Source: JBMZCV01 sp049613665
GTDB taxonomy: Bacteria; Bacteroidota; Bacteroidia; Chitinophagales; UBA2359
Direction: 5' to 3'
Length of the DNA stretch: 15,388 bases
Assembly (NCBI GenBank): GCA_049613665.1
Contig: JBMZCV010000131.1
Coordinates: 1-15,388 of the forward strand
Below the pieces are notes generated by a model. The model worked only from the letters and a program-made list of their open reading frames with translations, was not told where the DNA came from and searched no databases. A program made the position numbers and the translations under genes. This document shows, in pieces, positions 8,214 to 15,357 of this stretch (position 1 is the stretch's first letter; each line of letters begins with the position of its first letter).

Positions 8214-8243
8214 TTGTCGTCTTTCTTTTAAGGGCTATTTTTG
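8214..8243 (+). promoter_or_regulatory. Promoter candidate for purM
   Basis: TTG (8214-8216), 19 nt, then TATTTTTG (8236-8243) matches the Bacteroidota -33/-7 pattern with normal spacing. Transcription would begin near 8250, giving a leader of about 160 nt that contains repeat copy B. Confidence 0.38.
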
Positions 8244-8302
8244 AGCTTTTGAATAAAAAATAATTAATAATTACGAATTAAATAGTTCGACAATTTTTTT
8301 GC

Positions 8303-8384
8303 TACAAATTGCGAAAGCTAATATGCTAAAACTCAAGGCATTAGCACAAATTGTCTTATTATTTAAATAGTGTTTGACACTTAA
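8303..8384 (+). repeat. Structured intergenic repeat, copy B (purM leader)
   Basis: It has the stem GCTAAT (8317-8322)/ATTAGC (8340-8345), which replaces the C-G closing pair of copy A by T-A, and the perfect hairpin AGTGT-TTG-ACACT (8369-8381). TTATTTAAATAGTGTTTGACACTTA matches the end of copies A and C. It lies just upstream of purM and within the predicted leader RNA. Confidence 0.6.
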
Positions 8385-8412
8385 TTACAAAGTTTTCATT
8401 AAAAAAAACAAA

Positions 8413-9519
8413 ATGACTAACAAAACACCAAGTGGTTTTGATATTGATTTAGGCAATCATTGTTCAAAAACTGCTTATAGTTGGGCAAAAAAAACCTTTG
8501 CAAATCGCACAGGAAAAGCAGGGGAAATTCAACAAAAAGTAGATGGTTCTTTTGCCAATATGCTTCGTTTTGGCGATAATTATATCGGCATTTCATCTGA
8601 TGGCATTGGCACAAAAATAGAAGTTGCCGAGCGTTGTCAAATATACAATACTATAGGCTTCGATTTGATGGCGATGGTAGTAGATGATTTAGTAGCAGGC
8701 GGTTTTATTCCGACAAACTTATCAAATATTTTGGATGTCGACTTGCTCAATCACGACATAGTCAATCAATTGATGCAAGGCTTGCACGATGCGTCAAACT
8801 TTGCAAGTGTTGCCATTACAGGAGGAGAAATCGCTGAATTGGGCAATAGAATTGGTGGTTTTGGCTCAAATATGCACTTCAATTGGTGTGCAACAGCTAT
8901 TGGTGCTTTGCATAGCAACTTACAAAACACCATTGATGGGTCGCAAATTGAAGCAGGAGATGCTATTATGGCTCTGCAAAGTCATGGCTTTAGAAGCAAT
9001 GGCTTTTCGGCTGTTCGTCGCATTTTGAAACAAGCTTTTGGCCAAAATTGGCATGAGCAAAACTGCGATTGCAACGATAAAAATTGGGGAGATACCATAC
9101 TTGAACCTTCTCTTATTTATACACCTATTATCGCTCGCTTTTTTGATGAAAATGTGGCTATAAAAGGTATTGCTCATGTTACAGGTGGTGGACTTGCCGA
9201 CAATTTGAAGCGAATATTGAAAGTAAATAGTTTAGGTGCTACAATGAACAATTTGTTTGAGCCACACGCCATGATGAAAAGCTTAATGAATTTAGGCGAT
9301 TTGAGCTACGAACAAGCTTTTACTTATTGGAATATGGGACATGGCATGTTGGTCATTGTGCCGCAAAATGCGGTTGAAAAAATAGAAACTATTATTTCAA
9401 AACAAGAAACTTATAAGATTAGAAATATAGGTGTTATCACGGCTGATAAAGCAGTAAAAATCAAAGCTTTCGCCATGAAAAATACAACAGTAACTGATAT
9501 GGTAGATTTAGAGTTTTAA
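8413..9519 (+). CDS. purM: Phosphoribosylformylglycinamidine cyclo-ligase (AIR synthase)
   Basis: A 368-aa PurM-superfamily protein, predicted to convert formylglycinamidine ribonucleotide plus ATP to aminoimidazole ribonucleotide, the fifth step of purine synthesis, in the cytoplasm. Recognisable family segments: GFDIDLGN (8-15), SSDGIGTKIEVA (61-72; canonical SGTDGVGTK), GFDLMAMVVDDL (82-93), TGGEIAEL (136-143), SHGFRSNGFSAVRRIL (190-205), GIAHVTGGGLADNLKRIL (252-269) and WNMGHGMLVIV (306-316). The glycine-rich GGFGG loop of textbook PurM is replaced by KVDGSFANML, so the protein is divergent. I chose ATG 8413; the frame is open back to a TTG at 8374, but that lies in the loop of repeat copy B and would add residues the family lacks. 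It stands alone, not in a pur operon. Another AIR synthase-related enzyme is possible but less likely. Confidence 0.8.
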   Translation: MTNKTPSGFDIDLGNHCSKTAYSWAKKTFANRTGKAGEIQQKVDGSFANMLRFGDNYIGISSDGIGTKIEVAERCQIYNTIGFDLMAMVVDDLVAGGFIPTNLSNILDVDLLNHDIVNQLMQGLHDASNFASVAITGGEIAELGNRIGGFGSNMHFNWCATAIGALHSNLQNTIDGSQIEAGDAIMALQSHGFRSNGFSAVRRILKQAFGQNWHEQNCDCNDKNWGDTILEPSLIYTPIIARFFDENVAIKGIAHVTGGGLADNLKRILKVNSLGATMNNLFEPHAMMKSLMNLGDLSYEQAFTYWNMGHGMLVIVPQNAVEKIETIISKQETYKIRNIGVITADKAVKIKAFAMKNTTVTDMVDLEF

Positions 9520-9529
9520 CTCAAAAAAA

Positions 9530-9562
9530 AGAAATGACATGTCTTGAAGACATGTCATTTCT
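9530..9562. repeat. Perfect 16-bp palindrome after purM
   Basis: AGAAATGACATGTCTT (9530-9545) and AAGACATGTCATTTCT (9547-9562) are exact reverse complements around one G, 10 nt after the purM stop. The sequence combines the AGAAATGACAT module of the left-edge element with a GACATGTC core. Runs of A lie on both sides, so only the minus strand has a hairpin followed by T, and no minus-strand gene is upstream. It may stabilise or end the purM transcript, but the T-run is on the wrong strand. Confidence 0.75.
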
Positions 9563-9596
9563 AAAAAAACAATATGCTGCTTATATTTTGGCGTTG

Positions 9597-9609
9597 AGTG
9601 CTAGGCACT
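9597..9609 (+). repeat. Small hairpin AGTGC-TAG-GCACT, partial copy of the structured repeat
   Basis: A perfect 5-bp stem around TAG, followed by AATTAAGTAGTC. It resembles the 3' hairpins of copies B and C (AGTGT-TTG-ACACT, AGTAC-TTG-GTACT) and the sequence after them. It is short, so homology is tentative. Confidence 0.35.
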
Positions 9610-9635
9610 AATTAAGTAGTCGTTCAGAAGTTTTT

Positions 9636-9722
9636 GGGCATTTCAGTACAAGATAATACCTTGATTTTCAATGTGTTAGCAACTAAGCGGATGCTTTATT
9701 AAATAGTACTTGGTACTTAACA
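9636..9722 (+). repeat. Structured intergenic repeat, copy C
   Basis: The core CTTGATTTTCAATGTGTTAGCA (9660-9681) matches copy A with two differences, and TTATTAAATAGTACTTGGTACTTA matches the end of copy B. The 3' hairpin AGTAC-TTG-GTACT (9705-9717) is perfectly paired but uses different bases from copy B. The first stem (GATAAT 9652-9657 / GTTAGC 9675-9680) is partly kept. Confidence 0.65.
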
Positions 9723-10307
9723 TAGTCCGTTTGGGTGACTGAGGCATCGAAAAATCAAGATATTGGCAAGTACAAACGAGCAACTTCAGCTACTTCTGTT
9801 TTGAAATTGCTGCGACAAAAACCAACTGCTAGTTATTATTTTTATTTTAAAAAGCATGTTATAGTTTTGTCGTATATACCTTTCAGGCAGCCTGCTTTTC
9901 TGCTGTTTTTTCTTTTTCTTTTTTGACCAAAAAAACCAAACAAAAAACCTCAATACGGTTTAAAAATCTTAACGCCTTTTGCCACAAAAAAAACGACACA
10001 AAAAAGACTTGCTTATACTTGTTGTTAAGTGATGCTTACATTTGTTAAATTTTTTTTCTAAAAACCCAAAGGCTTTACATCTAATCGCTCAAACATGTTT
10101 CTGTGCTTAACGCTTCTTTTGCACCAAAAGGCTAATGCTTAAAAAGGCAATCTTGTTGATTTTCTGACGATATTTTTTTACACCTAAGAGGCAAAATAAT
10201 ATGAAAATACAACATTTTATTGCAATTTGTCGATTGCCAATAAAACGTCAAAGCCGAAACTGCTGGAGCAATTTACTTCTCTTGTTTGATTAAAAAATAA
10301 CTTTAGT

Positions 10308-11522
10308 GTGAAAAAAAAGTATTTTATAGCTTTCTTGCTAATGATAACGATTGCCTCCTCTTTTTCTGCTTGCAAAAAAGAGAAAGGTTGTACTGATACG
10401 ACAGCTCTCAATTTCAATCCAGATGCTTTTAATGATGATGGCTCTTGTTTGTATAGCTTAGATATACCTACAACTTACTATTTTGAACGCTATCAGCGAG
10501 CAACGGCCAAATATAGCATTCCGAATCAAAGCTTGCGACTTGTAGCACAGCTCAAAAATGAACTAGATAAGTTGGCAAGTTGGAACGGAACAGCTACCGA
10601 TACCCTTGCGATACGACAAACTTTAGATAGTCTAACTTATTATTGTGCCTACAACACTAATGTTTCATTATATGCCGATACCATTTTTAGTAATGTAAAA
10701 AATAATCTTGTGCAAACTTTGACTGTGTTTGAAGGTCAAAGAGGAAATGATTTGCGTCAGCACATTTATTTAGGATTACTAAACGAATGTTTCTATCAAC
10801 AAGCCATATTTTATATCAACAATATTGGAGATTACGGACATAGCTCTTTTATCAATGATGGCGATTTCATTTATACGGCAAAAGAACACACTTGGGATAT
10901 TGGTTTTGGCTTGTTTGGCATGGCTATTGATTTGCCAACCTATGATATAGCTGGCTTGGCCGATGGCACCCAAATAAGCTTTGATACGAATAATGATGGC
11001 ACAATTGATAGTCTTTATGAATACAACTATATTTGGACACAATGGGCTGCACAACGAGATGCGATAAGTCTGCAAAACCTTGAAGATGACTATTTTACAA
11101 ATAATATTTTTCAACATTTTATTTTAGGCCGCACAGCAATAGTTAATCAACAAGATAGCTTGGTGAGTAGTTATAGTAAAAATGTTTTGCAAGAATGGGA
11201 ACGTTTGATAGCAGCCAACATCATACATTATACCAATGCTACTTTGCTTCAGATGTCTTTTCTTGGTTCGCCCAATGAAAACATAGCACAGCTAAACGAA
11301 GCATGGACAAATATGCTTGTGATGACTGAAATGTTGGCAGCAAGTCCTTTTTTGCAAGTAGAATACATCACAGAAAATATTTTGTTGCTTATAGGAAGTT
11401 CGCCACGATATGAACTCCCCAATACCATTGAATATCAAATTTATACTAACAATCTAACGTTAATAAAAGACCGCATTCAAAATGCTTATAATTTTAGCAA
11501 CTTTCAAACCGAAAATTGGTAA
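10308..11522 (+). CDS. Secreted lipoprotein, DUF4856-like, with a DDGSC motif
   Basis: A 404-aa predicted lipoprotein. Signal peptide MKKKYFIAFLLMITIASSFS with lipobox SFSAC gives lipidated C22, exported and anchored in a membrane. Residues 28-48 (GCTD..ALNFNPDAFNDDGSCLY) are the short two-cysteine motif common in Bacteroidota surface proteins (C28 and C47 may form a disulfide). The rest resembles DUF4856 lipoproteins: YYFERYQRAT near 57, EHTWDIGFGLFG (193-204), a DTNNDGTID calcium-loop-like sequence (226-234), WTQWAAQRDA, GRTAI (274-278) and EWERLIAANIIHYTN (296-310). That family is of unknown function. The start is GTG at 10308, which gives a normal positively charged signal peptide; the next ATG would cut into the hydrophobic core. 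No T9SS C-terminal domain is seen. No partner gene is adjacent. Confidence 0.85.
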   Translation: MKKKYFIAFLLMITIASSFSACKKEKGCTDTTALNFNPDAFNDDGSCLYSLDIPTTYYFERYQRATAKYSIPNQSLRLVAQLKNELDKLASWNGTATDTLAIRQTLDSLTYYCAYNTNVSLYADTIFSNVKNNLVQTLTVFEGQRGNDLRQHIYLGLLNECFYQQAIFYINNIGDYGHSSFINDGDFIYTAKEHTWDIGFGLFGMAIDLPTYDIAGLADGTQISFDTNNDGTIDSLYEYNYIWTQWAAQRDAISLQNLEDDYFTNNIFQHFILGRTAIVNQQDSLVSSYSKNVLQEWERLIAANIIHYTNATLLQMSFLGSPNENIAQLNEAWTNMLVMTEMLAASPFLQVEYITENILLLIGSSPRYELPNTIEYQIYTNNLTLIKDRIQNAYNFSNFQTENW

Positions 11523-11589
11523 GGTTGCTTGCAAATTATTTAAATTTCGTAGCTACCCAACAACTTATACAATATAAACCAATTGCTTT

Positions 11590-11625
11590 CAAAACTGTCA
11601 ACAAAATTGTTAAAAGTCAGTTTTG
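11590..11625 (+). promoter_or_regulatory. Nested dyad upstream of the subtilase gene
   Basis: CAAAACTG (11590-11597) and CAGTTTTG (11618-11625) are perfect inverted repeats enclosing a second dyad, AACAA (11600-11604)/TTGTT (11607-11611). It lies 68 nt after the lipoprotein stop and 50 nt before the protease start. It has no T-run, so an operator or leader structure for the protease is as likely as a terminator of the lipoprotein gene. Confidence 0.35.
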
Positions 11626-11675
11626 TCGCATTTCTATTCTTAACATTTCTCCAAAAAATAAAATAATACGCCATT

Positions 11676-13727
11676 ATGCTCACTAAAAAAAAGAACTTGG
11701 GAACTTATCTTTGGCAAAATAGCCAAAAAATAAAGCTTAAAAAAGAACCAGATTGTTTGACGGTTTATATTTACAAAGACAATTCATTAAAAATGATTAG
11801 TGACCTTGATGGCGTTTTGCATATCAAACGAATCTTTAATGAAGTCTATCGTTTAAAGGTAGAGGAAAGCAAAATGGAATTTATTATGAACACTTTGCGT
11901 TCTGGTCTGCACTTGGTTTGCCACCATGCCTACAAGCCTATCAACACCCACAATACAAGATATTATATTACCGATAAGATTACGGTAAAGTTTGACGATT
12001 CGGCCGACAATGCCTACATAGAAAATGTAATGGAGGAACTTCGTTTGCGTTATGTCCGCACCTACAATAGCAAAACATTCCTATTGCAAGTCACGCATAG
12101 CACAGGACAAAACCCTGTCAAAGCAAGCAATGTATTGGCACGCAAAAAGAAAGTAGTATATGCCGAACCCAACTTAATTAGCCGCTTTATGCCCTCTTTT
12201 ATTCCTACCGACGTAAAGTTTACGGAACAATGGCACTTGAATAGTACGGCAGGCCCCGAGCTAGACGGCTCTGCTGATATTGCGGCTTCAAAAGCGTGGG
12301 ACATAACAAGGGGAAATAGAAATATCGTTGTCGCTGTTTTAGATGATGGCTTCGATTTGCTGCATCCAGACTTTCATGGCCCAAACAAAATTGTCAGACC
12401 TCGTGACTTCATCGACGGCCACGACAGGCCTCTACCTGGCCCCGACAACTATCATGGAACTCCTTGTGCTGGTGTAGCCATTGCCGAAGCCAATGGTGTT
12501 GGCGTAGTAGGGGTAGCTCCAGATTGTGCTTTCATGCCTATTCGCATTCCTTTTGGTGCCGATTCGGATTTGCTATACGACATTTTCGACTACGTTGGAA
12601 AATACGCTGATGTCATTTCGTGTAGTTGGGGGCCGCCGCCTGTGTATGCTCCTCAACATCAATTGGTATTCGACAAAATAAAAACACTAACAGAAAGCGG
12701 AGGCCCTCGTGGCAAAGGTTGCGTTATTGTGTTTGCTGCCCACAACTACAATGCTCCAATCAAAGACTTAGAAAACAAAAATGGCGTTTCTTATTTGGCA
12801 GGCAATAGAGTATATCGTCATAGCGACCCAATCTGGAATGGAGACGCAAGCCACCCAGATATTATTTGCGTTTCGGCCTCAACAAGTTTAAACAAGAAAG
12901 CTGCATACAGCAATTGGGGAAAAGAAATTGATGTTTGTGCCCCTAGTAATAACTACCACCCACTTGACGGCCGCATCAAGCTCAAAGGTAGAGGAATATG
13001 TACAACAGACAATTTTAATGTAGGCGATTATTTTTCGCCCAACAGTCGTTATACCACACAATTTGGAGGCACTTCGAGTGCTGCCCCTACCGTAGCTGGA
13101 GTGGCTGCCTTAGTTCTTTCGGCCAATCCTAGCTTAACAGCAAAAGAAGTGAAACAAATCATTCTGGACACTGCCGACAAAATTGAAGACCTCGAAAAAG
13201 ATATTGTTTTAGGCAATAGAAAGGGGCATTATGATGAAAACGGACATTCGGAATGGTTCGGATATGGCAAAGTAAATGCTTTTCGAGCCGTGCAAAAAGC
13301 AGTAGCTATGCAGCCATGCGAAGAAGAAGCAACAGCACAAAACAGCAATGTGATAGAGGAAATTACTCATTCAACCGACCAAACAGACGTAGTAATTCCG
13401 TCGGATATAGCTAGTCAAATACAAACTATTGGCTTGAACCAAGAAATAGAAAATACCTTAGCCAACAAAGAAGACAAACAGATTTTTAGAGTAAGCATAG
13501 GTAGCAAGCTAGTTGTTGAGATGGAAGGAGAAACAAAAAATGCGGACTTCGATTTGTATCTGAAAAAAGGTGCTGTTCCAACAGAACAATCATTTGATGC
13601 TAGAGCAATTTCGGAAACTGCCAACGAAAGAGTTGTTTTCGAAAAACTCACCGAAGGAGATTATTATATTATGGTAACATCGTTTCAGGGAAAAGGCAAT
13701 TTTAAATTAAAAGTTAGTTTAGAATAA
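11676..13727 (+). CDS. Subtilisin-family (S8) serine protease with PPC-like C-terminal domain
   Basis: A 683-aa serine endopeptidase. Residues about 97-170 resemble the fervidolysin-like prodomain (YYITDKITVKFDD through VVYAEPNL), which would inhibit and fold the enzyme; residues 1-95 precede it and are unassigned. The catalytic domain (about 185-545) has D223 in AVLDDGFD, H260 in YHGTPCAG, oxyanion N357 in FAAHN and S467 in FGGTSSAAP, so the triad is complete. Residues about 585-683 resemble a pre-peptidase C-terminal (PPC) beta-sandwich (KQIFRVSIGSKLVVEM, DFDLYLKKG, EGDYYIMVTSF). The basic, non-hydrophobic N-terminus (MLTKKKNLGTYLW) shows no signal peptide or anchor, unusual for a PPC-bearing protease, so it may act in the cytoplasm or be exported another way. 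No alternative ATG restores a signal peptide. A terminator follows, and an NLR-like ATPase lies 172 nt downstream. Substrate unknown. Confidence 0.93.
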   Translation: MLTKKKNLGTYLWQNSQKIKLKKEPDCLTVYIYKDNSLKMISDLDGVLHIKRIFNEVYRLKVEESKMEFIMNTLRSGLHLVCHHAYKPINTHNTRYYITDKITVKFDDSADNAYIENVMEELRLRYVRTYNSKTFLLQVTHSTGQNPVKASNVLARKKKVVYAEPNLISRFMPSFIPTDVKFTEQWHLNSTAGPELDGSADIAASKAWDITRGNRNIVVAVLDDGFDLLHPDFHGPNKIVRPRDFIDGHDRPLPGPDNYHGTPCAGVAIAEANGVGVVGVAPDCAFMPIRIPFGADSDLLYDIFDYVGKYADVISCSWGPPPVYAPQHQLVFDKIKTLTESGGPRGKGCVIVFAAHNYNAPIKDLENKNGVSYLAGNRVYRHSDPIWNGDASHPDIICVSASTSLNKKAAYSNWGKEIDVCAPSNNYHPLDGRIKLKGRGICTTDNFNVGDYFSPNSRYTTQFGGTSSAAPTVAGVAALVLSANPSLTAKEVKQIILDTADKIEDLEKDIVLGNRKGHYDENGHSEWFGYGKVNAFRAVQKAVAMQPCEEEATAQNSNVIEEITHSTDQTDVVIPSDIASQIQTIGLNQEIENTLANKEDKQIFRVSIGSKLVVEMEGETKNADFDLYLKKGAVPTEQSFDARAISETANERVVFEKLTEGDYYIMVTSFQGKGNFKLKVSLE

Positions 13728-13749
13728 ACTGTATTCAAAAATAAATAAG

Positions 13750-13796
13750 AATGGTTAAAAGAGCACTACTATTGAGCTTTTTTAACCATTTTTTTT
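13750..13796 (+). terminator. Intrinsic terminator of the protease gene
   Basis: AATGGTTAAAAGAGC (13750-13764) pairs with GCTTTTTTAACCATT (13776-13790) at 14 of 15 positions around an 11-nt loop, followed directly by six or more T. It lies 23 nt after the protease stop, in the right place and strand. It makes co-transcription of the protease and the downstream ATPase unlikely. Confidence 0.8.
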
Positions 13797-13899
13797 ATAT
13801 ATCCAAACCTAACTTTAATCTCGTTTTTTGAAAAGAAGTGCGAAAAAATAGTTATCTTCTCTTCACGAAAAAAGTATTTTCCCCAAAAATAACAAAATT

Positions 13900-15357
13900 A
13901 TGCCAGAAATAACACTAGCTCAAATAAAAAGCGAACTTTATCCCCACCTACAAACACAAGGTTTTGAAAATGCCAAAATCGCACAAGTCGTAAATACCAT
14001 CAATAACAACGGCAATCACAATATTAACTTTCAAGACTTAAACAATACGACAGTTAATTTAATGCTCAATCTCAACAATGATATTGATATAGAAAAACTA
14101 AGCCGACAAATAGGCCGTTATTTGCACCCTCCTAAAAAACCAAAATGGCTAGGGCAAGAGTGGCGACAAAGTGCTATTTTTGTGGGTCGAAAGCAAGAGA
14201 TACAAGACATCGAAACGCAACTGCAAGAACAGCGTGCTTTGGTATTGATGAATGGCATAGGCGGCACAGGAAAAACGAGTTTGGCCTATCAAATCATGGA
14301 GCAACCACATTGTTTATACAATCATTTTATTTGGACAAACTGCCAAAATGCTGCCGAAACCAACGAAAATGTGCTGCTAAATGTGTTGTTGTACGATAGC
14401 ATACAGCTACATCAAGACTTGCAAATTGCGGAAGACCTAAAGGTAGCCAAAACAGAAACCCAACGATGGGCAATTTTGATAAATGCCATCAAACAGCTAG
14501 AGGGCGAGGTGCTTTGGGTGATAGACAATGCTCGAAAAAATGATGCGGAATATATCGGAAAGCTACCAAGAAACTGTAAAATTTTGCTGACTTCACGCCA
14601 CGAAATAAACGGATTAAACACCTATCGGCTAAATGAACTCGCTCCCAACGATGCCCTACAACTATTTCGGACGCACTACAAACGCAAAGATGAAACGGCT
14701 GTTTTACAAAAAATATGTGAAACAGTAGGCTATCATGCCCTCACGATAGAGCTACTCGCTAGAACGCTCCATGATTTAGATGGCAAAAATGCGGCTTACC
14801 TACTCCAACAACTGCAAGAAAATGGCTTAAATATAAAGCGAAAAATAGCCGTTTGGACGAACTACACAAAAAAAGATTTGTATTTGAATGACTGTCTTTT
14901 ATTTGCTTTCAAAATAAGAAATTTAAAAAACAACACGCCAATACATCCACTTTTACAACTATTTACCCTATTGCCTTATCAAGCTACGCCTTTATTGTTG
15001 CTTAAAGGTTTATTACAAATAAAAACAGAAGAGGCAGAAGATGAAATCATTAATCAAATAAATGAACTTAGAAAACTAGGTTGGATAAAACAAGAAGCGG
15101 AAAATGCAATAAAGCCTAATCAAGAAGGCTATATGATGCACCCTGTCATACAAGAGTATGTAGCACAACAACTGCCGCTAAAGCAAGAAATGAAAGAGCA
15201 GGTTGTTGAACTTTTGAGAGGAATAACTTGGGACTTTCATGAGCAACGGCCAATAAAAGCACAAGTATTTAAACCTTATGTAGAATATATTGCTACAAAA
15301 ACAAAGTTAGAAAACAAAAACAAAGCATGGCTTTATAATAGACCTGTTACTCTATAA
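13900..15357 (+). CDS. STAND NTPase, NB-ARC type (NLR-like), probably truncated
   Basis: A 485-aa signal-transduction ATPase with numerous domains. Residues 1-30 look helical; 34-54 is an Asn-rich stretch (NNNGNHNINFQDLNNTTVNL) like amyloid signalling motifs found at NLR N-termini. The NB-ARC module has VGR (95-97), Walker A GIGGTGKTS (K125), Walker B VLWVIDN (D209), the arginine-bearing ILLTSRHE (R233), GYHALTIELLA (277-287, the GLPL position) and winged-helix MHP (413-415, the MHD position). Residues about 425-480 match the linker that usually leads to TPR repeats, but the protein stops soon after WLYN. A different frame from 15341 reads like the start of a TPR, so the sensor appears lost. 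ATP-driven oligomerisation and defence signalling are known for the family; here they are inferred. Its A-rich ATG and upstream terminator suggest its own transcript. Confidence 0.85.
   Translation: MPEITLAQIKSELYPHLQTQGFENAKIAQVVNTINNNGNHNINFQDLNNTTVNLMLNLNNDIDIEKLSRQIGRYLHPPKKPKWLGQEWRQSAIFVGRKQEIQDIETQLQEQRALVLMNGIGGTGKTSLAYQIMEQPHCLYNHFIWTNCQNAAETNENVLLNVLLYDSIQLHQDLQIAEDLKVAKTETQRWAILINAIKQLEGEVLWVIDNARKNDAEYIGKLPRNCKILLTSRHEINGLNTYRLNELAPNDALQLFRTHYKRKDETAVLQKICETVGYHALTIELLARTLHDLDGKNAAYLLQQLQENGLNIKRKIAVWTNYTKKDLYLNDCLLFAFKIRNLKNNTPIHPLLQLFTLLPYQATPLLLLKGLLQIKTEEAEDEIINQINELRKLGWIKQEAENAIKPNQEGYMMHPVIQEYVAQQLPLKQEMKEQVVELLRGITWDFHEQRPIKAQVFKPYVEYIATKTKLENKNKAWLYNRPVTL

Larger units (their letters stand above)
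7931..8412. other. Repeat-rich spacer between ftsK and purM
   Basis: No gene is visible in these 482 nt. In order it holds an imperfect 16-bp inverted repeat (7950-7997), the composite palindromic element (8057-8154), a promoter candidate (8214-8243) and repeat copy B (8303-8384), which ends about 28 nt before the purM ATG. Confidence 0.65.
9520..10307. other. Long gene-free region between purM and the lipoprotein gene
   Basis: These 788 nt contain the 9530-9562 palindrome, a small hairpin at 9597-9609, and repeat copy C (9636-9722). Beyond that the sequence is rich in homopolymer runs (AAAAAAACC and TTTTTTCTTTTT types). A GTG-started reading frame of 63 codons at 9735-9926 has a biased, low-complexity C-terminus (FLLFFLFLF) and no family resemblance, so I do not call it. 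The region could be decayed coding sequence, but I see no identifiable remnant. Confidence 0.55.

Noticed and set aside
8374..8412. TTG start extending purM by 13 codons
   Set aside because: The TTG is the loop of repeat copy B's hairpin, the extra residues are unlike the family, and ATG 8413 gives a normal N-terminus.
9530..9562. Palindrome as a standard purM terminator
   Set aside because: On the plus strand it is followed by A, not T; the T-run is on the minus strand, where no gene precedes it.
9735..9926. GTG-started 63-codon reading frame
   Set aside because: Low-complexity Phe/Leu end, no family resemblance, begins next to repeat copy C; chance frame is more likely.
11676..15357. Protease and NLR-like ATPase as one operon
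   Set aside because: A strong terminator at 13750-13796 and a 172-nt gap separate them, and no shared motif was found.
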